Shown here: positions 8,294 to 16,802 of the stretch, piece by piece
How positions within the stretch are numbered: position 1 is the stretch's first letter
Layout of the letters: every line of letters begins with the position of its first letter
Source of the DNA: Streptomyces plumbidurans
GTDB taxonomy: Bacteria; Actinomycetota; Actinomycetes; Streptomycetales; Streptomycetaceae
Direction: 5' to 3'
Length of the DNA: 59,497 nucleotides
Assembly (NCBI RefSeq): GCF_019857225.1
Contig: NZ_JAFJSY010000061.1
Span: 1 to 59,497, forward strand
Notes under the pieces: model-generated
What the model was told of the DNA's origin: nothing
What the model saw: the letters and a program-made list of their open reading frames with translations, nothing else
Database searches by the model: none
Translations under genes and position numbers: made by a program

Positions 8294-8319
8294 CGTTCCC
8301 CCGATCCTTGGGGCCGGGG

Positions 8320-10623
8320 TCACCCGGCCCCCGACACCTCCGTCTCGCACCGCAGCCGACGGTCGGCGCCGAGCACCCTGACCGGACCGGTCAGCCGCAG
8401 GCGTGCCGTGTGCCGTACGTCCGCGCTGGATGCCGCCAACCGTAGTTCCAGAGCGCCCGGTTCGACCACCCTCGTACCGGTGCGGTCGGTGAAGGCGGAC
8501 AGGTCGGCGTGGAAGCGGAAGGTGACCCGGGCCGCCTCGCCCGGCTCCAGCTCCAGCCGCCGGTAGCCGATCAGGCGGACGTCCGGGCGGGTCACCGAGG
8601 CCACCGGGTCGTGCAGATAGAGCTGGACGACCTCGGCGCCCGCACGGTCACCGGTGTTGCGGACCGTGACGGACAGGTCGCAGGAGCCGTCGGTGCCGAT
8701 CTCGGTCTCGACCGGCCGCGCCTCCCACGCGAACGTCGTGTACGAGCGCCCGTGCCCGAAGGCGTACAGCGGTGTCGGGTCGAGATTGCTGACGTCGCCC
8801 GCGAGACCCAGCGGCGGCTGGAGATACGTCCACGGCTGGCCCCCCGGCAGCCGCGGCACGCTCACCGGCAGCCGGCCCGAGGGGTTCACCCGGCCCGACA
8901 GCACCCCCGCCACCGCGGGACCGCCCTCCTCGCCGGGGAAGAACGCCTGCACGACCGCGGCCAGCCGGCCGTGCCAGCGGCCCAGGGCGTAGGGGCGCCC
9001 GGTGAGCAGCACCAGGACGACGGGGACACCGGTGGCGACCAGGGCGTCCAGCAGATCGCCCTGCACGCCCGGGAGCCTGAGGTCCGTCACGTCGCAGCCC
9101 TCGCCGGAGGTGCCCCGCCCGAACAGGCCCGCCCGATCGCCCAGTACGGCCACGCACACATCCGCCTCGGCGGTGCGGGCCACCGCCTCCTCGAAGCCCG
9201 CCGGATCGGGGTCGGACACCCCGCAGCCCTCGGTGAACGTCACCTTGGCGTCCGGGAGTTCGGTGCGCAGGGCCTCCAGCACGGTCGGGATGTCGATGCC
9301 CATCGGCACCTCTGGGTGCCGGGGCAGGACATGGGAGGGGAAGGAGTAGCAGCCGAGCATCGCCAGCGCGTCCGCAGCCCGCGGACCGACCACCGCGACA
9401 CGGGTGTCGGGGGCGAGCGGCAGCACGCCGTCCGGGTTGTCCAGGAGCACCACCGACTCCTCGGCCAGCCGCCGGGCGAGCGCGCGGTTGGCGGCCGAGT
9501 CCAGGTCGATCCGTTCGGCCGGTTCCGGGTCCCAGTCCTCGTCCAGCAGCCCCAGTTCGCACTTCTGCAGCAGCACCCGGCGGGCCGCTCGGTCGATCAG
9601 CGACTCGGGCACGGTGCCCGCCCGCACCGCTTCGAGCAGCGGTTCGCCGTAGCAGTTCAGGGTCGGCAGCTCCACGTCGATGCCGGCCGCCAGCGCCGCG
9701 TGCGCGGCCTCGGCGGGGGAGCCGGCCACCCGGTGCAACGCCTGGAGGAAGGCGACGCCGTAGTAGTCGGAGACGACCGTGCCGGTGAACCCCCACTGCT
9801 CGCGCAGCAGTTCGGTGAGCAGCGCGGGGTCCGCGGAGGCGGGGATGCCGTCGGTGTCGTTGTAGGCGGCCATCACCGAGCGGGCGCCGCCCTCGCGCAG
9901 CGCCAGCTCGAAGGGCGGCAGGGTGATGTCCGCGAACTCGCGCACCCCCGCCCGCACGGGGGCGAGATTGCGGGCCCCCGCCGAGGAGGCGTACCCGGCG
10001 AAGTGCTTGAGGGTGGCCACGATCCCGGCGGACTCCAGGCCCCGCACATAGGCCGCGCCGATGGTGCCGACCAGATACGGGTCCTCGCCGATGGTCTCCT
10101 CGACCCGGCCCCAGCGCGGATCGCGTACGACGTCCAGGACGGGGGCGAGCCCCTGGTGGACGCCCGCCGAGCGCAGATCGTCCCCAATGCGGCGGGCCAT
10201 GTCCTCGACGAGGCCGGGGTCGAAGCTGGCGCCCCAGGCCAGCGGCACCGGATACGCCGTGGCACCCCAGGCGGTGAAGCCGGCCAGGCACTCCTCGTGG
10301 GCCACGGCCGGGATGCCGAAGCGGCCCGCGGCGACGATGAGGCGCTGGGCGCGGGCCAGCCCCTGCGCGCCCAGCGCCGGGTCGACGGGCGCGGTGCCGT
10401 AGGAACGGGTGAGCTGGCCGAGGCCGCGCGTGATCAGTTCGTCCCAGTCATGGTCGGCGGCCATCTCGGACTGCAGGGGCGCGACTCCGTCGCCGTCCGT
10501 GGCGGCGCCCACCCAGACGCCGTAGAGCTGGGCGGTCTTCTCCTCCAGGGTCATCCGGGAGAGGAGGTCGTCGACGCGGGTGGCGGCGGGCAGGGCGAGG
10601 TCACGCCAGGGCGCGATGGTCAT
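8320..10623 (-). CDS. Glycoside hydrolase family 3 beta-glucosidase/xylosidase
   Basis: A 767-residue GH3 exo-glycosidase, probably cytoplasmic because no signal peptide is seen. It has the N-terminal TIM-barrel domain (LSRMTLEEKTAQL; GRVEETIGEDPYLVG; VATLKHFAGY) and the nucleophile Asp in GTVVSDYYGV. The alpha/beta sandwich domain carries VAVLGDRAGLFGRGTSGEG, and the C-terminal fibronectin-III-like domain carries LSVTVRNTGDRAGAEVVQLYLHDP. The ATG at 10623 has a GGAG site 5 nt upstream. It is divergent from a LacI-family gene, its likely regulator, with shared CGAA-N3-TTCG sites between them. The sugar specificity (beta-gluco- or beta-xylo-oligosaccharide) cannot be read from sequence. Confidence 0.93.
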   Translation of the reverse strand: MTIAPWRDLALPAATRVDDLLSRMTLEEKTAQLYGVWVGAATDGDGVAPLQSEMAADHDWDELITRGLGQLTRSYGTAPVDPALGAQGLARAQRLIVAAGRFGIPAVAHEECLAGFTAWGATAYPVPLAWGASFDPGLVEDMARRIGDDLRSAGVHQGLAPVLDVVRDPRWGRVEETIGEDPYLVGTIGAAYVRGLESAGIVATLKHFAGYASSAGARNLAPVRAGVREFADITLPPFELALREGGARSVMAAYNDTDGIPASADPALLTELLREQWGFTGTVVSDYYGVAFLQALHRVAGSPAEAAHAALAAGIDVELPTLNCYGEPLLEAVRAGTVPESLIDRAARRVLLQKCELGLLDEDWDPEPAERIDLDSAANRALARRLAEESVVLLDNPDGVLPLAPDTRVAVVGPRAADALAMLGCYSFPSHVLPRHPEVPMGIDIPTVLEALRTELPDAKVTFTEGCGVSDPDPAGFEEAVARTAEADVCVAVLGDRAGLFGRGTSGEGCDVTDLRLPGVQGDLLDALVATGVPVVLVLLTGRPYALGRWHGRLAAVVQAFFPGEEGGPAVAGVLSGRVNPSGRLPVSVPRLPGGQPWTYLQPPLGLAGDVSNLDPTPLYAFGHGRSYTTFAWEARPVETEIGTDGSCDLSVTVRNTGDRAGAEVVQLYLHDPVASVTRPDVRLIGYRRLELEPGEAARVTFRFHADLSAFTDRTGTRVVEPGALELRLAASSADVRHTARLRLTGPVRVLGADRRLRCETEVSGAG

Positions 10624-10662
10624 GAAACTCCTGCTCTTGTCGAGTCGGGGCAAGGCCTATCC

Positions 10663-10694
10663 CGAATGTTTCGATAATAACCTCGAATGTTCCG
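10663..10694. promoter_or_regulatory. Paired CGAA-N3-TTCG operators between GH3 and lacI genes
   Basis: CGAATGTTTCG (10663-10673) and CGAATGTTCCG (10684-10694) are two copies of an interrupted palindrome of form CGAA-N3-TTCG, the second with one mismatch. They are spaced 21 bp centre to centre, two helical turns. They lie 40-71 bp upstream of the GH3 start and 60-91 bp upstream of the LacI start, so one bound repressor could control both genes. A third copy lies past the 3' end of the regulator gene. Confidence 0.65.
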
Positions 10695-10753
10695 GGAACC
10701 TAGGGCGGGCCGAGGGGTTCGTCAAGAGGTCGCGCAGGGATACGATCGCCGCC

Positions 10754-11833
10754 ATGACACCTCCGGAGCCCGTTGAAACGCGGCCGACAACCCCGGCGAC
10801 AGGCCGCTCGGCGCAGGCCGCGACGCTCGCCGAGATCGCGCGCGAGGCCGGCGTGTCCGCGCCGACTGTTTCGAAGGTCCTCAACGGCCGCGCGGACGTG
10901 GCCCCGGCCACCCGCCGCCGGGTCGAGGAGCTGCTGCGCGCGTACGGCTACCGGCGCCGGCGGGCGGAGGCCAGCAGATCGCCCCTGCTCGACCTGGTCT
11001 TCCACGAGCTGGAGAGCGCCTGGGCGATGGAGGTCATCCGGGGCGTGGAGAACGTGGCCCGGGACACCGGCCTGAGCGTGGTGCTCAGCGAGAGCGCCGG
11101 GCGGCTGACCCCCGGCCGCACCTGGGCCGACCAGGTCGCCGCCCGCCGCCCGCACGGCGTGATCCTCGTCCTGTCCGGCCTCGACGAGTCCCAGCGCGCC
11201 CTGCTGACCAGCCGCTCCATCCCCTTCGTGGTGATGGACCCGGCCGGCGACCCCGGTGTCGACGTCCCCTCCATCGGCGCGACCAACTGGCAGGGCGGGC
11301 TCGCCGCCACCCGGCATCTGGTCGACCTCGGCCACACCCGCATCGGCGCCATCACGGGTCCGGCCCACATGATCTGCAGCCGGGCCCGCATCGACGGCTA
11401 CCGGGCCGCCCTGGAGACCGCGGGCCTGCCGGTCGACCCGTCCCTCGTGGTGACCGGCGACTTCCACCACGAGGCCGGCTACCGGCAGGGCCTGGAGCTG
11501 CTGCGCCGTCCGGACCGGCCGACCGCCGTCTTCGCCCTCAACGACCTGCAGGCGCTCGGTCTGTACGAGGCCGCGCGGGAGCTGGGGCTGCGCATCCCGG
11601 AGGATCTGAGCGTGGTCGGCTTCGACGATCTGCCCGTCGCCCGCTGGGTCGGCCCGCCGCTGACGACCGTGCGGCAGCCGCTGATGGAGATGGCCGAGGC
11701 GGCCGCCAAACTGGTGCTCGACCTGGGGCGGGAGGACCAGCCGCCGGTGGCGACACGGGTGGAGCTGGCCACGAGTCTGGTGGTGCGGGCCAGCACCGGG
11801 GCGCCCCCGCACCCCTCCGAAGTAAATCGTTAA
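10754..11833 (+). CDS. LacI-family transcriptional regulator
   Basis: A 359-residue sugar-responsive repressor. The N-terminal helix-turn-helix reads ATLAEIAREAGVSAPTVSKV with the hinge LNGRADVAPATRRRVEELL. The periplasmic-binding-protein-like ligand domain spans about residues 75-350 and includes GVILVLSG, SIGATNWQGG, VFALNDLQALG and LSVVGFDDLPVARWVGPPLTTVRQP. The ATG at 10754 leaves a 25-residue Pro/Thr-rich lead before the HTH. It is divergently transcribed from the GH3 gene and is the obvious local regulator, relieved by an oligosaccharide or product sugar. Confidence 0.94.
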   Translation: MTPPEPVETRPTTPATGRSAQAATLAEIAREAGVSAPTVSKVLNGRADVAPATRRRVEELLRAYGYRRRRAEASRSPLLDLVFHELESAWAMEVIRGVENVARDTGLSVVLSESAGRLTPGRTWADQVAARRPHGVILVLSGLDESQRALLTSRSIPFVVMDPAGDPGVDVPSIGATNWQGGLAATRHLVDLGHTRIGAITGPAHMICSRARIDGYRAALETAGLPVDPSLVVTGDFHHEAGYRQGLELLRRPDRPTAVFALNDLQALGLYEAARELGLRIPEDLSVVGFDDLPVARWVGPPLTTVRQPLMEMAEAAAKLVLDLGREDQPPVATRVELATSLVVRASTGAPPHPSEVNR

Positions 11834-11838
11834 CCTCA

Positions 11839-11851
11839 TCGAAACTTTCGA
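11839..11851. promoter_or_regulatory. Third CGAA-N3-TTCG site, downstream of the LacI gene
   Basis: TCGAAACTTTCGA is a 13-bp palindrome about an odd central C and matches the CGAA-N3-TTCG pattern seen upstream of the LacI gene. It lies just after the regulator's stop and 111 bp before the LCP gene. It may act as a remote operator for looping, or place the LCP gene under the same regulator. Confidence 0.5.
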
Positions 11852-11961
11852 ATGTGCGGCGCGACCGCAACTCCGGGCTGAACGTGAGAATTTCCGAAGA
11901 AAACCGTCTCACGTCCCCCTCGCTAACAATCCCCTAATAATTCGGACTTACGTTCCTGCCC

Positions 11962-13011
11962 GTGACGGGACACGACGAGAACGGCGACGCGGGCAGACCG
12001 AGGGGCCGGCGGTCGACCCTGCTGAAGGCCGCCGGCTTCACGATGGCGGGCCTGCTGGTGCTGGGCGCGGGCACCGCGGGCTGGGCGTACTGGCACCTCA
12101 ACCACAACATCAAGAGCGTCGACATCGACAGCGCGCTCGGCGACAACCGCCCGCCGAAGCCGACGCCGACCCCCACCACCTCCGCCCCGGCCTCCCCGCT
12201 GCCGACCGGAGCCCTGAACATCCTGGTCCTGGGCTCGGACTCGCGCAGCGGCAAGGAGAACAAGGAGCTCGGCGGGGGCTCCAGCTCCGGCGCCCGCTCG
12301 GACACCGCGATGGTGGTGCACATCGACGCGGGCCGCACGAAGGCCACCGTCGTGAGCATCCCGCGCGACACCCTGGTCACGCGCCCCTCCTGCCCGCTGA
12401 AGTCCGGCGGCTCGACGGCGCCGGCGTACGGCGCGATGTTCAACAGCGCGTACTCCGTGGGCGGAGCGGTGTGCGCGGTCAAGACGGTCGAGTCGGTCAC
12501 CGACGTCCGTATGGACCACTACATCGAGATCGACTTCTCGGGCTTCGCGCGGCTGGTGGACGCGCTCGGCGGGGTCACCGTGACCCTGGACCAGGACATC
12601 GACGACGACGACAGCCATCTGCACATCAAGGCCGGCACCCACCGGCTCGGCGGCGCGCAGGCCCTGGCGCTGGCCCGCACCCGGCACGGCATAGGCGACG
12701 GCAGCGACCTGGGCCGGATAGGGCTGCAGCAGAAGCTGGTGAAGGCCCTGCTCGAACAGATCTCCTCGGCCGGCCTGTTCAGCGACCCCGCGCGGCTCTA
12801 CTCGGTCGCCGAGGCGGTGACCAGCAGTCTGACCACCGACACCGGCCTGGACTCGCTGGCCGAACTGGTGGAGCTCGGGCGCAGCCTGAAGGGTCTGTCC
12901 TCCGACGACATGAGGACGGTGATGATGCCCGTGGTCCCGGCCCCCTCGGACCCCAACCGGGTGGTGGCGAAGGAACCGGCGGCTCGGGATCTGTGGGAGT
13001 CGCTGCGCTGA
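11962..13011 (+). CDS. LCP-family (LytR-CpsA-Psr) cell wall glycopolymer ligase
   Basis: LCP proteins attach teichoic acids or other glycopolymers from lipid carriers to peptidoglycan outside the membrane. The 349-residue protein has a basic N-terminus (PRGRRSTLLK), one membrane segment (AAGFTMAGLLVLGAGTAGWA, about residues 22-42), a Pro/Thr-rich spacer and the LCP domain. That domain contains NILVLGSDSR, RSDTAMVVHIDAG, VVSIPRDTLV, HYIEIDFSGFARLVDALGGV and LGGAQALALARTRHG, including the Arg/Asp residues that bind the pyrophosphate. The GTG start follows an unusually AT-rich stretch. The 3' end including the stop codon is duplicated downstream. Confidence 0.93.
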   Translation: MTGHDENGDAGRPRGRRSTLLKAAGFTMAGLLVLGAGTAGWAYWHLNHNIKSVDIDSALGDNRPPKPTPTPTTSAPASPLPTGALNILVLGSDSRSGKENKELGGGSSSGARSDTAMVVHIDAGRTKATVVSIPRDTLVTRPSCPLKSGGSTAPAYGAMFNSAYSVGGAVCAVKTVESVTDVRMDHYIEIDFSGFARLVDALGGVTVTLDQDIDDDDSHLHIKAGTHRLGGAQALALARTRHGIGDGSDLGRIGLQQKLVKALLEQISSAGLFSDPARLYSVAEAVTSSLTTDTGLDSLAELVELGRSLKGLSSDDMRTVMMPVVPAPSDPNRVVAKEPAARDLWESLR

Positions 13012-13043
13012 GCCGGCGGGCGTGTCGCTGTGCTGAGCCGGCG
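12999..13043 (+). repeat. Tandem duplication of the LCP gene 3' end
   Basis: The final codons, stop and flank of the LCP gene, GTCGCTGCGCTGAGCCGGCG at 12999-13018, are repeated as GTCGCTGTGCTGAGCCGGCG at 13024-13043 with one change. The period is 25 bp, and the second copy retains an in-register CTGA. Confidence 0.8.
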
Positions 13044-13046
13044 TAG

Positions 13047-13110
13047 GTCCCGAAGAAGGCCCGAAGAAGGCCCGGAGAGCCCCGAAGAAGTTCCGAAGAA
13101 ATCCGGCGCG
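13047..13110 (+). repeat. Short CCCGAAGAAGG repeats
   Basis: Two perfect adjacent copies of CCCGAAGAAGG are followed by degenerate copies (CCCGGAGAG, CCCCGAAGAAGTT, CCGAAGAAAT). They fill much of the gap between the LCP gene and the DGPF-protein gene. The sequence is unlike its surroundings and has no ORF of its own. Confidence 0.65.
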
Positions 13111-13190
13111 CCTGTCGATCCGGCCGGGCTCCGTTCGACGCACCGTTGAGAGGCCGAAAGGAACCGGTCCCCGACGAACGAGGAGTCACC

Positions 13191-13547
13191 ATGCCGCGCT
13201 ACCTGTCGATCGTCCGCATCGACGAGACCACCGCGCCCCCGGAGGGCCCGAGCCCCCTGCTGATGGAGCGCATGGGCGAGCTGATCGAGGAGATCACCAA
13301 GGCCGGGGTGATGCTCGACACCGCCGGGCTGACCCCGCACAGCCAGGGCAAGCGGGTCCGCTGGGAGGGCGGCGAGCTGTCCGTCACCGACGGGCCGTTC
13401 ACCGAGTCCAAGGAGGTCATCGGCGGCTACTGCATCACCCAGTGCAAGGACATGGACGAGGCGGTGGAGTGGACCAAGCGGTTCGTGAAGGTGCACGAGG
13501 AGTTCTGGACCGTGACGTGCGAGGTCCGGGAGATCGCGGAGGGCTGA
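13191..13547 (+). CDS. YCII-related DGPF-domain protein, partner of ECF42 sigma factor
   Basis: A 118-residue protein of the YCII/DGPF family, a dimeric ferredoxin-like alpha/beta fold. It shows the eponymous motif in LSVTDGPFTESKEVIGGYCI, with an N-terminal PRYLSIVRIDE strand. The ATG at 13191 has a GAGGAG site 5-6 nt upstream. It ends 47 bp before the sigma factor gene in the same direction. DGPF proteins are the characteristic genomic partners of ECF42 sigma factors. Their biochemical role is unclear, so the context supports association rather than a known anti-sigma function. Confidence 0.88.
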   Translation: MPRYLSIVRIDETTAPPEGPSPLLMERMGELIEEITKAGVMLDTAGLTPHSQGKRVRWEGGELSVTDGPFTESKEVIGGYCITQCKDMDEAVEWTKRFVKVHEEFWTVTCEVREIAEG

Positions 13548-13594
13548 GCGCCTTTCCTTGGCTGCGGGGCGGGAGCGGTGTCGAATGGGGGGCT

Positions 13595-14860
13595 GTGAGC
13601 ACACAGCCCTCCGCCGGCGCCGACCCCCGCCACGCCATCGAGACGGTCTTCCGCATCGAGTCGCCCCGGATCATCGCGGGCCTGACCCGCCTCGTCCGTG
13701 ATGTGGGCATCGCCGAGGAACTCGCTCAGGACGCGCTGGTCGCCGCCCTGGAGCAGTGGCCGCACGACGGTGTGCCGGACAACCCGGGCGCCTGGCTCAT
13801 GGCCACCGCACGGCACCGCGCCGTCGACCTGATCCGGCGCCGCGAGAACTACGCCCGCAAGCTGGCGGAGATCGGCCGCAGCCTGGAGACCACGGCCCCG
13901 CCGGAGGAGATCGCCGACCCCGACGACATCGACGACGACCTGCTCCGGCTGGTCTTCACCGCCTGTCACCCGGTGCTCTCCGCCGAGGCCCGGATCGCCC
14001 TCACCCTGCGGCTGCTCGGCGGTCTGACGACGGCCGAGATCGCCCGCGCGTTCCTGGTCCCCGAGCCGACGGTCGCCCAGCGCATCGTCCGCGCGAAGAA
14101 GACCCTTGCCGCCAGGAACGTAGCCTTCGAGGTGCCCTACGGCCCCGAACGCGAGGCCCGCCTCGGCTCCGTGCTCGACGTCATCTACCTCATCTTCAAC
14201 GAGGGGTACGCCGCCACGGCCGGCGACGACTGGCTGCGCCCGGCCCTGTGCGAGGACGCGCTCCGGCTGGCCCGGCTGCTCGCCGGGCTGATGCCCAAGG
14301 AGCCCGAAGTGCACGCGCTGGCCTCGCTGCTGGAGTTCCAGGCGTCCCGCACGGCCGCCCGCACCGGCCCGGACGGCGAGCCCGTACTCCTCAAGGACCA
14401 GAACCGCCGCCGCTGGAACCGCATGCTCATCGCCCGCGGCATCACCGCCCTCCACCACGCCGAGGCCACCGCGACCGGCGCCCCCGGCCCGTACGCCCTC
14501 CAGGCCGCCATCGCCGCCTGCCACGCGCACGCGTACACCTACGAGGACACCGACTGGGCAACCATCGCCACGCTCTACGGTTTGCTCGCCGCCCGCGCAC
14601 CCTCCCCGGTCGTCGAACTCAACCGCGCGGTCGCCGTCTCCATGGCCCAGGGACCGGCCGAGGCCCTCGCCATCGTCGACACCCTCGCCACCGAACCCGC
14701 CCTGCGCACCTACCACTTGCTCCCCAGCGTCCGCGGCGACCTGCTCGCCCGCCTCGGCCGCACGGCGGAGGCGCACGAGGAGTTCGTACGGGCGGCGGGG
14801 CTGGCCCGCAACGACCGCGAACGGGACTTGCTGCTGCGCCGGGCCACTCAGACGGCCTGA
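13595..14860 (+). CDS. ECF42-type RNA polymerase sigma factor with C-terminal TPR-like domain
   Basis: A 421-residue sigma factor, much longer than a minimal ECF. Region 2 (ETVFRIESPRIIAGLTRLV, then AEELAQDALVAAL and PDNPGAWLMATARHRAVDLI) is near the N-terminus and region 4 (RIALTLRLLGGLTTAEIARAF, then VPEPTVAQRIVRAKK) lies at about residues 135-175. The remaining 240 residues are helical, with VIYLIFNEGY, EVHALASLLEFQASR and VELNRAVAVSMAQGPAEALA, the TPR-like C-terminal domain of ECF42 proteins. This domain is thought to replace anti-sigma control. The GTG start was set just before the conserved N-terminus. Truncated copies of its 3' end follow it in tandem. Confidence 0.9.
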   Translation: MSTQPSAGADPRHAIETVFRIESPRIIAGLTRLVRDVGIAEELAQDALVAALEQWPHDGVPDNPGAWLMATARHRAVDLIRRRENYARKLAEIGRSLETTAPPEEIADPDDIDDDLLRLVFTACHPVLSAEARIALTLRLLGGLTTAEIARAFLVPEPTVAQRIVRAKKTLAARNVAFEVPYGPEREARLGSVLDVIYLIFNEGYAATAGDDWLRPALCEDALRLARLLAGLMPKEPEVHALASLLEFQASRTAARTGPDGEPVLLKDQNRRRWNRMLIARGITALHHAEATATGAPGPYALQAAIAACHAHAYTYEDTDWATIATLYGLLAARAPSPVVELNRAVAVSMAQGPAEALAIVDTLATEPALRTYHLLPSVRGDLLARLGRTAEAHEEFVRAAGLARNDRERDLLLRRATQTA

Positions 14861-15564
14861 CGACCCGCGAACGGGACCGGTTGCTGCGCCGGGCCGCTCA
14901 GGCGGGGTGACCGACCGAGCATCGTCGGCGCCCGCTTCTGATCGTCGACGGTCTCGCCGCCCAACCCGCCTTGTGCACCTACCACTTGCTCCCCAGCGTC
15001 CGCGGCGATCTGCCGGCCCGCAACGACCCGGCGAACGGAACCCGCTGCCGCGCCGGGCCGCTCAGGCGGGGTGACCGACCGGGCACCGTCGGCGCCCGCC
15101 TCTGATCGTCGACGGTCTCGCCGCCCAACCCGCCTTGCGCACCTACCACTTGCTCCCCAGCGTCCGCGGCGATCTGCCGGTCCGCAACGACCCGGCGAAC
15201 GGAACCCGCTGCTGCGCCGGGCCGCTCAGGCGGGGTGACCGACCGAGCACCGTCGGCGCCCGCCTCTGATCGTCGACGGTCTCGCCGCCCAACCCGCCTT
15301 GTGCACCTACCACTTGCTCCCCAGCGTCCGCGGCGATCTGCCGGCCCGCAACGCCCCGGGAACGGATCCCGTTGCTGCGCCCGGCCGCTCAGGCGGGGTG
15401 ACCGACCGAGCACCGCCGGCGCCCGCCTCTGATCGTCGACGGTCTCGCCGCCCAACCCGCCCGGCGCACCCACCACTTGCTCCCCAGCGTCCGCGGCGAT
15501 CTGCCGGCCCGCAACGCCCCGGGAACGGAACCCGTTGCTGCGCCCGGCCGCTCAGACGGGGTGA
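14861..15564 (+). repeat. Tandem array of truncated copies of the ECF42/methyltransferase gene junction
   Basis: A 50-bp partial copy (14861-14910) is followed by four units at 14911, 15075, 15239 and 15402, of 164, 164, 163 and 163 bp. Each begins with about 30 bp matching the 3' end of the convergent methyltransferase gene (ccgaccgagcatcgtcggcg). It then has about 130 bp matching the 3' end of the sigma gene (atcgtcgac, cacttgctccccagcgtc, cgctcaggcggggtga), with the same roughly 60-bp internal deletion in every unit. The array ends inside the methyltransferase gene's last codons. No intact ORF is carried. Confidence 0.88.
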
Positions 15565-16712
15565 CCGACCAGCATCGTCGGCGCTCCCGCCACCCGAGTC
15601 ATGAACACCGTCGCGGAGTTGGGCCCCTGCGGCTTCACCTTCCGGCGCAGTTCCTCCGGTTCGACGGCCGACCCGCGCTTCTTCACGGTGAGCGTCCCCA
15701 CCGACCGCTCCCGCAGCAGCGCCTTCAACTTCTTGACGTTGAAGGGGAGTTGGTCGGTGATCTCGTACGCCGTCGCATACGGGGTCACGCGGTGCTCGTC
15801 CGCGGTGACGTAGGCGATGGTGGGGTCGATCAGGCCGCCGTCCAGCTCCTCGGCCACCTCGGCGACCAGGTGGGCGCGGATGACGGCGCCGTCGGGCTCG
15901 TACAGGTACCGTCCGACGGACCGGGCCCCGGGATCGGGCAGACCCCGTCCGAGCAGGGTGCGCGGCCCGGGCAGCAGGGTGGCCCGTACGGCGCCCGGCC
16001 GCGTCCCGAACCACAGCACCGCTTCCTTCACGTCCCCGCCGTCCGAGATCCACTCGGCCTCGGCCTCGCCGGGCACCGCCTCGTGCGGGATCCCGGGCGC
16101 CACCTTCAGCGCCGCGTGCGGCGCGGAGCGGGCCGCCTCGACGGCCCACGACAGGGGCGGTGAATACGCCTCGGGGTCGAAGATCCGCCCACGCCCGCCC
16201 CGCCGCGCCGGGTCCACGAACACGGCGTCGTACCCGCCCGTGTCCACCTCGGTGACGTCCGCCTCCCGCACCTCGATCAGCCCGCCCAGGCCCAGCGCCT
16301 CGGAGTTGGCCCGGGCCGCCCCCGCCGTCACCGGGTCCCGGTCCACGGCGAGCACGCGGATGCCCGCCCGCGCCAGCGCGATCGCGTCCCCGCCGATCCC
16401 GCAGCACAGGTCGGCGACGGAGGTCACCCCCAGCTCCGTCAGCCGCCGCGCGCGATACGTCGCCACGCTCGCCCGCGTCGACTGCTCCACCCCGTTCGGC
16501 GTGAAGAACATCCGCCCCGCGTCCTCGGCGCCGAACTTGGCCGCCGCCCGCTGCCGCAGCCGTGCCTGGCCGATCGCCGCCGACACCAGTTCGGCGGGGT
16601 GCTCGCGGCGCAGCCGGGTGGCGACGGCCAGCTCGTCGGCGGGGGACGTGCCGCGCACCTCGTCGAGGAGGGCGCGGCCTTCGGGGGTCAGGAGGGGGGC
16701 GAGGTCGTTCAC
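15552..16712 (-). CDS. SAM-dependent methyltransferase with THUMP-like C-terminal domain
   Basis: A 386-residue class I methyltransferase. The N-terminal helical region (LLTPEGRALLDEV, RLRREHPAELVSAAI) precedes the SAM-binding Rossmann motif VADLCCGIGGDAIALARAG. RVLAVDRDPVTAGAARAN and the catalytic-type YDAVFVDPARR follow. The C-terminal part, with FNVKKLKALLRERSVGTLTVKKRG, resembles the THUMP-like domain of a conserved actinobacterial family, suggesting an RNA substrate. The GTG at 16712 gives VNDLAPLLTPEG as the N-terminus. The last codons lie within the repeat array that separates it from the ECF42 gene. Confidence 0.85.
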   Translation of the reverse strand: MNDLAPLLTPEGRALLDEVRGTSPADELAVATRLRREHPAELVSAAIGQARLRQRAAAKFGAEDAGRMFFTPNGVEQSTRASVATYRARRLTELGVTSVADLCCGIGGDAIALARAGIRVLAVDRDPVTAGAARANSEALGLGGLIEVREADVTEVDTGGYDAVFVDPARRGGRGRIFDPEAYSPPLSWAVEAARSAPHAALKVAPGIPHEAVPGEAEAEWISDGGDVKEAVLWFGTRPGAVRATLLPGPRTLLGRGLPDPGARSVGRYLYEPDGAVIRAHLVAEVAEELDGGLIDPTIAYVTADEHRVTPYATAYEITDQLPFNVKKLKALLRERSVGTLTVKKRGSAVEPEELRRKVKPQGPNSATVFMTRVAGAPTMLVGHPV

Positions 16713-16802
16713 CGGGTCATTGTGGGCCAGTCGGTGGATGGTGCGCCGCGAGCCGCGGTGTCGGACCGGGATCGGGGCCCCGGCCTGCCAGGATCCGGCC
16801 CC

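Noticed and set aside
8509..10677. Long plus-strand frame opposite the GH3 gene
   Set aside because: The minus strand encodes a complete GH3 enzyme with all domains; the plus frame has no motif.
15235..15604. Small plus-strand ORFs inside the ECF42-derived array
   Set aside because: They arise from shifted reading of decayed copies of the sigma gene end and have no independent start signals.
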